DNA of 64,000 nt from Neurospora tetraspora (Eukaryota; Ascomycota; Sordariomycetes; Sordariales; Sordariaceae): assembly GCF_033439725.1 (NCBI RefSeq), contig NW_026944385.1:4311001-4375000 (forward strand), read 5' to 3'. How positions within the stretch are numbered: the first letter of the stretch is position 1; every line of letters starts with the position of its first letter. A program made the translations under genes and the position numbers. Positions 23,636 to 34,107 of the stretch are shown in pieces. Under the pieces are notes generated by a model. That model ran no database searches and was not told where the DNA came from. It worked only from the letters and a program-made list of their open reading frames with translations.

Positions 23636-24147
23636 TCATTCTTCCTTCTCCGTTCCCTCTGCGATATGCAGGGCTTCGTCCTTGATGTGTTGCAGCGCGT
23701 CAGGGTCGGATAGGGCTTTGGCGATGGTCGAGATGCACTTGTACCACGGGTATGAGCGCGACGACGCAGTGGTGTCGCGTAACCTGGTCTTGGTGTCCGA
23801 GAGGTTGAAGAGGTAGGTGAGGATATTGGGGGCGTCGGCCTGGGTGGCGAGGCCGATGTAGGTGAATTTTTTGGTCAGGAAGAATCGCAGGTGCGACGGT
23901 TGTAGATCGGGATGAGACAATGAGGGGAGGAATGGGACGGGCTGCTCGTATGGTGTCTCTATGAATTGCTTGAAGTGAGGGGATTGCCAGCCAGCCGCTT
24001 ATATAGGATCTCGAAGCCCGTTACGAGAGGAAAGTCCGTGCCTTCGGGGAAGACGACAACAAAGACGGCGTAGAGGTAGGATCGCCATGGACACAAGTTG
24101 TGGATGGTGGCGTCCACGTCGGGGGGAAAACTCCTCCCCTTCTTCAC
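23636..24147 (-). pseudogene. Degenerate copy 1 of an unknown duplicated gene family
   Basis: Read on the minus strand it contains a block with LCPWRSYLYAVFVVVFPEG, then SPHFKQFIETPYEQPVPF in another frame, then PDALQHIKDEALHIAEGTE before a stop at 23636. The frame change coincides with a GGCTGGCTGGC run near 23990-24000, which looks like a 4-base slip. Blocks of the same DNA recur at 24780-24900 and 25065-25230. No domain is recognised. It could be a rapidly evolving gene with an unrecognised intron, but the shift and the scrambled relatives nearby favour a decaying copy. Confidence 0.5.
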
Positions 24148-24483
24148 GCTGTGTATCTGTTTTGAATACCATGTATTTTTTTGATTACGCGGGGGACTGA
24201 AAGACTTAGGTATTTATGGACTTGGATTGTCAAGAATGCCGCTTAATAGGTATTTACTGAAGTTGAGGAATATACCTACCTCTAGGAACCACTCGAACAT
24301 ATCATCGATCTGAAACCACAGTAGGTCTGCCCTCGCAAACGTTGATACCAGTAACCTCAACGGACATTCCTCTTTCTCCTACTCAACGCCCCTTTACACT
24401 ATACATGGTTTTCTTGTATGTTCACATCCTCTTCTTCACCGCCCCCCTTTCGTTCCTAAGCGGGACTCCTCCATAAGCCCTGC

Positions 24484-25230
24484 TCACCAGACAAGCTCCC
24501 TCGGAGCTCTCAAGCCATGTACCATCCACGCCGGACCCGGCAGCTGATTCACCGCGCACACCTCCTCATGAGCAGTTCCATTTCCCTCCAGGTCCAGCTC
24601 AGCCTGCGCTGCCACCGCCAGTCCCACATCCGCACCACCTTCCACCAAAGCCAGCAAGGTATGCAAGACCCTGTAGCCATGAAAGACACGTCTGGGGCCA
24701 GCTGGCGTGTTCATCACTTGAGAGTCAAGACCGACGAGAGAGCCGTGCAAGCACATGCGCCCCTCGTTAGCCAGCCGCTTGTGCGGCTTTGAACAACCCG
24801 TAACGACAGGGTAGTAGCTCGATTGCGCTCCATGTTCGTAAAAGACTATGAAGGAGACGGCGTAGAGATGCCAGCGCCAGGGGCAGACGTGAACAGTCGC
24901 CTCCGGTGTGCCCTCTCCTTCCTCGCGCTGAGAGGGGTGGAAAAGGACTTCCTAGACCGGAGTCATTCCGTTTACGTTAGGGGCAGCCATGCAGCGACTG
25001 TTAGGGTCGGCGCGGCGCCCTTGGTAAGGAGAAGGCGAGTAGTGCGCGGGAAGGCGGCCTTGGCTGCTATGTGCAGGGCTTCGTCCTTAATGTGTTGCAG
25101 CGCGTCGGGCTCAGAGAGCCTGGAGAGGGCTTTGGCTAGGTAGGTTTGGTTGAGACGCACTTGTACCAGGGGTATGAGCGCGACGACGCGGTGGTGTTGA
25201 GTAACTTGGCCCTGGTGTCCGAGAGATTGA
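24484..25230 (-). pseudogene. Degenerate copy 2 of the same family, blocks in a different order
   Basis: The minus strand holds SEPDALQHIKDEALHIAAKA (about 25065-25135), a CPWRWHLYAV-like block (about 24830-24900), and a C-terminal block TLLALVEGGADVGLAV with GPAWMVHGLRAPRELVW ending at 24484. The same blocks are in copy 1 and copy 3, but the order of the first two is reversed relative to copy 1. The blocks fall in different frames with stops between them. Function is unknown. Confidence 0.5.
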
Positions 25231-25379
25231 ATAGAGGTAGGTAGAAGTATGTAGGGGTCCGAAACATTATTTATAAACTTTGATTGTCAAGGATGGCGCT
25301 TACTATTATGTTACTAAACTTGAGGAATAGATCTAGGAACCAGTCGAACACCATCCCGTAAAGGATGCCCGATCACCTT

Positions 25380-25700
25380 CTTCACCATCCCTTCCCTTCC
25401 TAGCGGAACTCGTTTAAAAGTCCTGCTCACCACACACCATAACGCTCCCTCGGAGCCCTCATCCCATGCACCGGCCATGCTGGACCCGGCAGGTGAGGCA
25501 CCGAACACACCTCCTCATGCGTCCCCAATCCCTCCAGCTCGATCTGCCCCTGCACAACCAGCCCCATGTCTCCGCCCCCTTCCAGCAAAGCCAGAAAGGT
25601 GTGAAGTACAGGAAGCCCACGATGTTGTCGACGAGCTCCCGGGGGAGTCGCGCGCGCTCGAAGATATCAAGAACCATTGTGTCGATGTCTGATGCGAGTT
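25380..25700 (-). pseudogene. Degenerate copy 3 of the same family (C-terminal block)
   Basis: The minus strand starts RARLPRELVDNIVGFLYF, which resembles the beginning of an F-box, and then changes frame into TFLALLEGGADMGLVVQGQ and a GPAWPVHGMRAPRE ending, parallel to copy 2. DNA identity with 24430-24700 is obvious by eye (for example CACACCTCCTCATG in both). The F-box reading is tentative and could be chance. Confidence 0.5.
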
Positions 25701-26812
25701 AGTTGGTGTCGGTACTTGTAAATATGATGCCGAAGCGGAAGGAAGAGAAATTGATCAAGACAGGAATGGTTGATGGGGTGAAAGAGGGAAAGGGATGAAG
25801 AATTGTGAGAAGGATATCGCGGATGTTATACCTTAATGTTTGGACTGTTTGTAATAGGACGCAGATATTGGTGGTAGACTGTTGGACGATGGAGGTGAAA
25901 ATTAGGGTGAGAGAAAAGAGGGAGGAAGAGGAGACAGATGCGGGCGGGCAGGAGAAAATTTTATAGTAGGCTCCGGGTGAAGTTTCAAAAGGTTACCTAT
26001 TTACCTGCACGTACCTTACGCAGTGAATGACTTTTACATTCACGCATCTCCTTGGCGGTTTTTGAGCGGCCCGTTCACTCCAGGTGCAGCTTGACCATGC
26101 AGTGAATGGAAGCCCGGGAGATCGACCAGTAGACGGCATAATGAGGAACCTTAACCTGCCGTGGGAATATCGTCTGCCACTGCTTGAAATTTCTCATACT
26201 GGACCCCTCATGAACCTGAAAGCTGGCGGGTAGCTCCAGTGAATGATGAAAGTCGGTAGGATGAACCTGAAGATTCTGCGATTAAGGCACCGCACCCCGC
26301 TGTTATATAAGGGATAAATTCTATTTCGTCTGCGTCCTTAAAACGAAAGATCTCGTCCCGCCCATCAGGTGATGCGTCTGCTTCAACAAGGGTTTCATCC
26401 TGGGCAGCAAATTATCCGTCATTGACAACAGGCCTATCTCATCTAGAGGTACTTAGGAATGAGTATTAGCGATTTGTACCTCTAGAGATAATACATGCCG
26501 GCTTGTGGTCTCGATCAAGGATGCGTTCTGGCTTTGAAGCTCCAAAGGGTGAAGGGCGATGCGGACCTGTAGGCGCAGATTTACATGTACGTTTCTGATG
26601 AGCAGACTGGATGCTTCTTCCTTGCCAAAGGGTGACCAAGTTTCGAAGGTAGTGCCGTCGTTTGTGCGAGAGGAAAAGCCTGGCACGGGTGGGATACACG
26701 TATGCTATTTCTATCATCATATCCCCCATTTCCAGCTTCTGGTCCACTCGTCAGCAAGCCTGCTGTCGGCCATTGTGAGAAAGGCGAGGCCCAAACGGGC
26801 AGCTACCTACCA
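25701..26812. other. Intergenic; possible stray exon on the minus strand
   Basis: Mostly without features. A minus-strand open block at 26704-26453 reads GFSSRTNDGTTFETWSPFGK and is preceded by an acceptor-like AAATAG. It might be the last exon of the hypothetical gene at 26813-27172, but I found no matching donor that keeps the frame. Confidence 0.35.
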
Positions 26813-27172
26813 CTATTTCCTGGGAATCTCCGCCAGCTGTTTATGCACCGTAGCAAGCTTCGGACCACCTGAACCAGCAGGGAGGGTGCGCAACCGCTGG
26901 TGGGCAACCTGAAGCGCCTGGAAAACTGCCAGAGCTTCTGCAACTCGGTTGTCCCTGAGTAATTTTGAACGCCACGCCATCTCAGCTTGCTTGCCATGAT
27001 CGTCGGTGTAGACATAGGATGAGATATAGGTATGTAAAAGGGACTGGGATGTGGGGGATACCAACCTCTCAAGCACTCGAAGTATGTCCATGCGCGCCGT
27101 CATCTTGATCCTCCGCTTCGTCGGAAGTTCCACTGGCCCCCATTTGCACCCTATTGTTCCTTCCTCAAGCAT
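26813..27172 (-). CDS. Hypothetical protein
   Basis: An intronless frame of 119 codons: starts MLEEGTIGCKWGPVELPTKR, contains MDILRVLERLV and a helical, charged stretch (KQAEMAWRSKLLRDNRVAEA) and ends KQLAEIPRK. There is no known domain. It lies 75 bp downstream of the hypothetical gene on the same strand and could be an additional exon of it. Support is only sequence character. Confidence 0.3.
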   Translation of the reverse strand: MLEEGTIGCKWGPVELPTKRRIKMTARMDILRVLERLVSPTSQSLLHTYISSYVYTDDHGKQAEMAWRSKLLRDNRVAEALAVFQALQVAHQRLRTLPAGSGGPKLATVHKQLAEIPRK

Positions 27173-27246
27173 TGTAGAGGGATGTTACTCAGGTCCTCCC
27201 CGTTTTTCGCAACCATCAATGCAAGAAACAGCTGCTCCTCCCACTC

Positions 27247-28168
27247 CTACATCACCAAACAACCCGCTTCCTCCTTTTTCTTCTTGCTCTTCTTCCCTTT
27301 CTTTTTCTTCTTCTTCCAAGTAGTAGTCTCCTCCACCCTCAACACAACAACCGGTTCCCTCGGCCTAGGCCAGGGCAGACACACACAAGCAACCAGCGGC
27401 ACGCTCGTGCAACCGGGGCCGCAGAAACAACTCCCGCCATAACCCACGTAATAATCCTGTCCGTTAAAGATACCCCTAATGGCTTGCAGCATCTTCCATC
27501 GGGTGTGATAGTGGTGACAGTCGGCGAAGAGACCCTCGAGGTATTTCAACCCGTCGGATCGGCAGAGGAAGTACTCGACTACGTCGCTGTAGGGAGGACC
27601 GGTTTTTATCGGCGGGTGGAAGGCGAAGGGGAAGGGCTCAGTTGGGACTGTTTGTTGTTTTGTTAGGTTGTGTGCGATAAGGCAGGATCATGAAGCATCC
27701 TTCAGGGACTGGGTCGCGAATAGAGAGAAGAGAGAAGAAAGGGAGAAGGAGAAAGGAGGAAAGAACAGGGGAAAACAAACCATAAACCCTCCACAACAAC
27801 CAATCAATCAAGAAATAAAAGTAATCCACGCTCATGTACACCAAGTCCGAGTCGTAGACGAGGTTCGTCCAAATAGCCCAGAGAACCACGCTGGTGGCGT
27901 CGCTGATGAGTTTGCTGTAGCCGTGGCGGTCTAAAAGCGAGGGGCCGAATTGTTCGCAACGGGAAAGAACTAGACGGTGCCGCTGGAAGGCTTCCGGGCT
28001 TGAAGTTACGTAGTATGAGGAGCGGATGCAGCAGGCGCAATGTTGTTGTAGGTCTTGATCGAATGATGTTGAGGTTGATGTTGATGTCCTTTCTGGCTGC
28101 CAGTCTGCTGGCCAGATGTAGCTGGCGTACCGGATTCGCTCCAGTGGGTAGCGGCGGTTTCCTGGCAT
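27247..28168 (-). CDS. Hypothetical protein with Lys-rich C-terminus
   Basis: Exons 28168-27781 and 27647-27247 are joined by a 133-nt intron (GTTTGT donor, CCTAAC branch, CAG acceptor) and give 262 residues in a continuous frame. The first exon has LVLSRCEQFGPSLLDRHGYS and an aromatic, membrane-like stretch (SVDYFYFLIDWLLWRVY). The second has GPPYSDVVEYFLCRSDGLKY, a Cys pair (GGSCFCGPGC) and a Lys-rich tail. I do not recognise a family. The start is uncertain and the first 60 residues may be wrong. Confidence 0.4.
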
Positions 28169-30183
28169 GTCTGTTGAGCCTTGTGAGCAATAAAAAAGCT
28201 ACCTGTAGATGATGTTATGGCAGGAGATGAAGATCAATTAGTTCCAGAGCTGGATACACCAAGCTCAAATTTTGGGGTGGCATCTTAGACCAAAATCCGT
28301 CTGGACGAGATGATCAGCTGTGGTCTGGTTCTTCAAGTAACTCTTATACTTCCACTAATACCCTCAATGATTCATCCGCCATTCCCGAGTTCACTACCAC
28401 CACGACATATTAAACACCGTGATGCCATAGCCACAGGTATGAGTTGGGGAAGTAACCCATGTGCGACCAGGAGTCACAACGGGGACAGAGATGCTTGGCT
28501 ATAAGTAGAACCGTTGAAACCATGCGGCTCAACCTTAAATAGGCACAAAGCGAGGCATACTCCCACAGAGTCCACAGAGTCCTATCTTTGCACCAAACAT
28601 GTCTTCACATGTTCTCTCGATAAATGCTGCGGTGGGCTCACTTCTGAAGCAGTGTGTCCTCTCGGTTGAGAACAACAAAACCAGAATCTGTGTGCCTACG
28701 TATCCCTCTAGCCGGATAGCTCGTACATGTATCACTCTTTTTGCTGTTGCCCACCGGTGTAGTAGATTTTATGTGGTGCCTGATAGTGACACTGTCAGCG
28801 GTGCGTCATGTCCGTGTTCTTGGTCTGGAACGTCTGGTTTCAACCCACTGACTGCCAGCATTGAGCGCAGTCTGGTCCTTCTAGTGACACATGGTGCCGA
28901 AGTGTTTGCTGGCAGTTCCATTACCCTATCAAGCAGTTTTCCAGAAAAGGCCGATAGCAGGTAGCAAAGCCATGCGGTTCGTCACAGGCTAGATGTTGTA
29001 CGGCGATGACATGATGGCACAAACCAAACAGTCGTGGATAACAAACAAGAGCGGACGCCTGACTTCCTGAGCGTATTACTGCGCCACGTCTTCGTCTTGG
29101 TCACTGGCCAGTTTACCCGATGTGGTCGTGTTTGATCCTCTGTTATGTTCATCGGGTGTGAGTCAGGTAGCCGGTTTCGGTGTCAGGTAGCTCGTTTTGA
29201 TGCATGGAGGATTGACAGCACGATTTCGGCTCCTGGAGGCTGGCTGCATGAGCTCAAGAGGCTCGGGCTGTGGGATCCCGTTCTTAGACATGCATTGACT
29301 TTTCGGATATTGGCTTCTTACCTTACCCATCTTTGAGGCTGATGTAGGAGGTCGTTATGATGGACGTCAAGTGAGGGTACCTGCTTCAATATCTCCGACG
29401 GCTTCTGGCTTCCATGTTGACTTGCTGTGCTGCGTCTCTCATCGAAGACACAGAGCAAGTGCTGTGCGGGTCCTGGAACCAGTGCACCTTCCATGTAAAC
29501 CCGTGAGTCGTATGCTCCTGCAGAACTGGATGAGGATCTACCTGTGTGCTCCGTCAGCTCTTTCTCGAAATATTTGAGCCATCGACGCCCACCATAATTC
29601 CAGCCCGTCTCAGCACCATGGACGGCAACCGCCATCCAGCCCATATGAATGTCAGCCGCCGTTCTCCGACGACCTAATGAGGTCATAGTCGCCGTACCTT
29701 CCTCTCGCTACCTCGGAAAGATAACTGGGCAATAGAACCGGGGGAAGCGGCGCCCACTACTCATCTGCGAAGTCAACGATGGTTGAGGTTGGATACGACA
29801 CAATTCGCAGAGCGTTGGGTGGACGGTGGTTGAGCCGGCAGAACACTGATAAGGCATAAGGTAAGCACGGTAAGGTACCATATGACATGTAAGATACATC
29901 CGAGCGTAAAATACACCTGCATATGCAGTTAAGGCCCTAACACTTTCCAATGGTTTATCCTGTGATCAGCTGTTAGCAGTCCATCGGAGATTGAACAACT
30001 TTGTAATGGGCAGATACGTTACATACGCTCGTGTTCTCAGCCTCAACTTACGGTTACCCCGCTTTCTTTTTCACTTAACTACTTCTCAATGCCTTCTCGA
30101 AGAGCAACCAAGATCTCATCAACACACAACATTCGAACATCGCCATCGATCCTCCATGACCGGAACGCTCTCCCGGAACTAAG
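28169..30183. other. Intergenic, no supported gene
   Basis: Scattered open frames on both strands. One minus-strand frame at 29686-29318 (MGWMAVAVHGAETGWNYGGR...KYFEKELTEHTG followed by a GTAGAT donor-like site) has a protein-like character and could be an exon, but no partner exon was found. Confidence 0.35.
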
Positions 30184-32740
30184 ATGCCTCCGACTTATAC
30201 GACACCGTCGGGCGAAATACACCTTTCGAAAGAGGCATTCAATCGTCTTTGCGAAAGATGTGACAGCGTGTTCAAGAGCATCAGCGAGGGATTTGACCGT
30301 GCTAGACATGACCGGACCACATTCTACCGCGATGAGGTGCCTTTTGGCAGCTGGAACGAATTGTTGAACTTGGCATCCAAGGGTGACTGCCATTTTTGTT
30401 GTTCTTTTGCTGCTCAAGCTTTAATGTCCGAAAGACCTTGCCTTATTACAGGCCAAGACACGAAGCTCGCTGTGCACAGTTATCCATCTCTGCAACCTGT
30501 TGTGTCGGAACGGGGATTGCTAGAGATGGAAATAAAACCCGCCATTGATACATTACCTGCAGGGGCCGATAAGACCTTGATACTTTGTAGGGAATTTTGT
30601 TCCATGGAATATTTGAATTTCACGGGATACATGCATTTCAATCTCGATCTTGTCGGTGAAGATGGTAAACGCATCCGTCTTACCAGCCCAGTTGGACTGC
30701 CCAGGTATAAGGAATTACCTGGTAAGCCATTTCCCATTTCATTTCCTTGAGGAAGCTAACCTTATGGTCTTTCTCCCAGCTTACTTGGCCCGTGGTTTCC
30801 CAACCAGTTTAAACACGGAGAGCGAAGCAAGCTTGAATCAAGCGCTCCGGTGGGTCGACAACTGTGTGTCTAACCACCCTTCATGCAACAAGAATGGGCA
30901 TGAGAAGTTTCAAGGGCAATACCCCGCCCGCTTCATTGAAGTGGGAAGTGTGGGAAGCCTTACAGTCAAGATATGCGAGACTACAGGAATGAACTTTCGA
31001 GGGCAAAGATATACAACTCTAAGCCATTGTTGGGGGAATTCAGTACCAACTCGGCTTCTACTGGAAAACTATGACTCTCGATTAAAAGGCTTCGCGCTGG
31101 CCGAGTTACCAAGGACTTTTCAGGAGGCAATAGTAGTAACTCGAAGGCTAAACGTACAGTTCTTATGGATCGATTCTCTGTGTATCATCCAAGATTCACT
31201 TGACGACTGGGCAGCAGAATCTGCCGGGATGTGTTTTGTTTACAAGAACACTTACCTCAATCTGGCCGCCGGTGCATCGCTGAATTCTAGTGGAGGCCTA
31301 TTTTCCCCACGATATCCTCTATCATTCGTGCCCTGGGTTATAACGCTTTCAGATGGCAGAATCCTGGCAGGCAGTTACAATTCCGAGAGAGACAGGTTCA
31401 CTCTCAACACAAGAGGCTGGATCCTTCAAGAACAAATCCTGTCGCGGCGTACTCTTATTTTTGGGAAACAAGAGCTTCACTGGGAATGTTCCATGGGTGA
31501 AGCAAGCGAATGTTTTCCAGATTCTGTCGATCCCTCAGAGAAATACTCACGCTCACCAAGAGCGAGGACAGGAAACGGGCCCCTCCCTGAACTGATGGGG
31601 TTGTCAAAAGGCGAACTGCTTCATGACTCCGAACGACACAGGGTCTGGGCATTGCTAGTCTATGAATACTCTGGCAGGAGGAGACTTACCAAGCAATCTG
31701 ATAAGCTTGTAGCCATTTCTGGTCTTGCAGAAAACTTGAGCAATGGATGGAATGGAATCACCTACCTTGCCGGCCTATGGTCCTTTTGCCTTCGACAGAA
31801 CCTTCTGTGGAAATGCTCGGAGGTTGAACAAAGCAAAGCACGCAACACCGGCGTAGCTCCTTCCTGGTCCTGGGCTTCATTGAACACTGAATGCTCTTTA
31901 CCCACGCCGTCTCCTCTAGACGCAGGCGTAGACAGCCTAGCCGCAGTCCTGGAGGCTATGGTAACTCCATCGAGACCAATGCATTTGTTCGGGCAAGTAA
32001 GTGGCGGAACCGTCCGTATCAAAGGCCCGTTGCTACGGGCTACCGTGAGATATCGGTCTCACAGTCCCCAAGATAGTATACGCGGATGGTGGGAATCCGA
32101 TGCGGATGAAGAGTGTGCAAGTGTGGTGCATGTCCTAGCTATGGATTGGGATGAAAAGGAAGCCCGCGACTTAGCAGTTGCTCAATCAGCGATGGTTTAC
32201 CTTGCGCCTCTCGAAGTACGCCTGCGATTCCAAATTCCAAGTCTTTGGCACCTCAGACTCAAGGGACTAATCCTAAGATCCGCGTCAGCATCTCACCGGA
32301 AGGGAGAATTCGAAAGACTGGGCGTGTTCGAAATCTCTGACTCTATTAAGCGTCGAAGACCGCGTGGCCGGTTCAATCCCTATAGGTCTAAAGTTCAAAA
32401 CACCCTCGAGGAAAGTAGCTCTGATAGACCTACCTCTAAGCAAGCACAGAAGGAGTTTTCAATGGTCTATAGCACAGACGAACTTTTCCCTCAACTAACT
32501 AGCGGATCAGAGGAAGAGAGGGCGGCCTTACTGAGATCTGATCCGTATCTGAACGGCCCATTGAACACCAAGTTGAAACACCGTTACTCTCCTGAGCTCG
32601 AGCCCGAGCAGTACCCCAGACTCGGCACATTCTTTGAAGCCCTGGAACTGGCCGCGCAGCATAACAGAAAGAGCGACAACCCGGACGAGAACTTGGGACA
32701 TGATGTTGGCAACGGGTTCTATATATACGAGCTAGTGTAA
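30184..32740 (+). CDS. HET-domain (heterokaryon incompatibility) protein
   Basis: Exons 30184-30721 and 30780-32740 are joined by a 58-nt intron (GTAAGC, GCTAAC, CAG) and give 832 residues. The HET domain is unmistakable: RYTTLSHCWG (about 256-265), FLWIDSLCIIQDSLDDW (about 307-322) and TRGWILQEQILSRR (about 390-403). The N-terminus carries CERCDSVF and CHFCCSFAAQ, Cys pairs common in these proteins. HET proteins trigger growth arrest or cell death when incompatible fungal individuals fuse, and some respond to foreign microbes; the domain is TIR-like. No partner gene (such as a NLR or het-s type) is seen next to it. The C-terminal 350 residues are unassigned and rich in charge. The frame is intact, so the gene looks functional. 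Confidence 0.92.
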
Positions 32741-33129
32741 GGCAAATACCCAAGGGAAGTTAGGGTGGAGGAGAGAGACGGGATGAATTCTGTTACGGGG
32801 CAACCAGACCAGGCCGCACAACTACATGGGAGGAAACGTCACTCTGCCTTCTCCCTATTTCCGCTCCTTCCAACTTCATTGATTTCTGTCCTCTTGGTAC
32901 CTGAACTGTTGCCTTCGAGGTCTTTTCTCGGTCCGTGCCCCCCACAAAATCCCGTTGGCTCATAAATACTTCCTCAGAATTCCTCTCGTCCTTCTCTCAC
33001 AAAATCCTTCTCTCACGCAACCACTCTCTCAACTCAGCAACAACTGCAGTCGTCTCGTACTTTGTATGTGCTTTGCAACATAACTCCAAGAAGAACACAG
33101 CAGTTAACGATCCCAACAGTGTCTACAAA
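32741..33129. other. Promoter and leader of the repeated-exon gene
   Basis: No gene. A likely 5'-UTR intron runs 33064-33119: GTATGT donor, GTTAACG branch-like site, CAACAG acceptor, 11 bases before the ATG at 33130. Confidence 0.45.
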
Positions 33130-34107
33130 ATGAACGCCAACAACAACCACAACCACAACAACCGCAACCGCAACCGCAACCGCAGGCGCAATCGTCGTCG
33201 CGTGGAGAACCCCGCGGGCGATGAGAACCGCGCTCTTGCCCCTGGTATGCAACAAACTGAAAGATCCATCCTCCTCACTCAACGACAATAAGAACTAACT
33301 CATCTTGCCTCCACAGCTGCCGGTCGTCGCGTGGAGAACCCCGCGGGCGTTGAGAACCGCGCTCCTGCTCCTGGTAAGTAATGAGAGATCCATCCTCCTC
33401 ACTCATCTAGAATGAGAACTAACTCAGCTTGCCTCCACAGCTGACATCCGCCACCTTGAGGGCTGGGGTTATGTCGACTTCGAGAACCGCGCGCTTGGTG
33501 AGCAATAAACGATCCATTCTCCTCACTCATCGAGCATGAGAACTAAGTGAACATGTCTCCAAAGCCGAAGCTCGTCCGGCCCCGCAAGCCCCTTATGGTA
33601 AGCAACCTACAAATACATGAGCCATCAATTCTCCCCGACCTCATTTTCCGCAGCACAAGAACCTAACTAACTCATTTTGCCTTCGAAGTTCACCGTATCG
33701 ATCACTACATCAGCGTCGAAGGTGAAGCCGACACCATCCGCCCGCTCATCACCCTGGCCGTCCGGCAGATGGGCCCCTCCTGCTTGTTCTGGGTCAGCGC
33801 AGGCCCGATGCAGGCGGCCAACGGCCAAACGTGGGACTCCGACCATCACGTCACGGCCCACGGTGACCAGGCTCTGGCCAGGATGACCGTCGCCCTGGCC
33901 GTCCATAAATGGGGCGAGCGTGCCCAAATCTCGCTCACGGCCCGCCCTCCTCCGGCGTACGTCCCGCCCCCGCCTGCCCCGCAGCCTCAACAGCAGATGG
34001 CGTACCCGGCTCCCCCCGTGGCTCCTGGCGCGGCTCCTCAAGGGGAGTATTACCCGCCTCCTCACCACTACCCGGCACCTCCTGTGCCTGCGCCTTACCA
34101 ACCGTAA
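33130..34107 (+). CDS. Asn/Arg-rich protein encoded by tandemly duplicated exon-intron modules
   Basis: Five exons (33130-33244, 33317-33373, 33441-33497, 33565-33597, 33689-34107) give 226 residues, every intron being phase 1. The N-terminus alternates Asn, His and Arg ([15 protein letters not shown]), then [16 protein letters not shown], repeated in exon 2 as [16 protein letters not shown] and, diverged, in exon 3 ([12 protein letters not shown]). Exons 2 and 3 are both exactly 57 nt, and introns 2 and 3 both 67 nt. The introns themselves are near copies (shared GATCCATCCTCCTCACTCA and GAGAACTAACTCA). The last exon encodes a compact region ([20 protein letters not shown]... [13 protein letters not shown]) of unknown fold and a Pro/Tyr-rich tail. 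No family is recognised; the basic N-terminus could bind nucleic acid. Confidence 0.7.
33188..33564 (+). repeat. Three tandem exon+intron units inside one gene
   Basis: Unit 1 is 33188-33316 (57 nt exon + 72 nt intron), unit 2 is 33317-33440 (57+67), unit 3 is 33441-33564 (57+67). Units 1 and 2 are nearly identical in the exon (GTCGTCGCGTGGAGAACCCC in both). Unit 3 keeps the length, splice sites and intron sequence but has a diverged exon. Because phase-1 introns flank phase-1 exons, each duplication adds 19 residues without shifting the frame. Confidence 0.8.

Noticed and set aside
28599-28964. 121-codon + strand frame
   Set aside because: No domain, odd composition and no neighbouring exon; left as intergenic.
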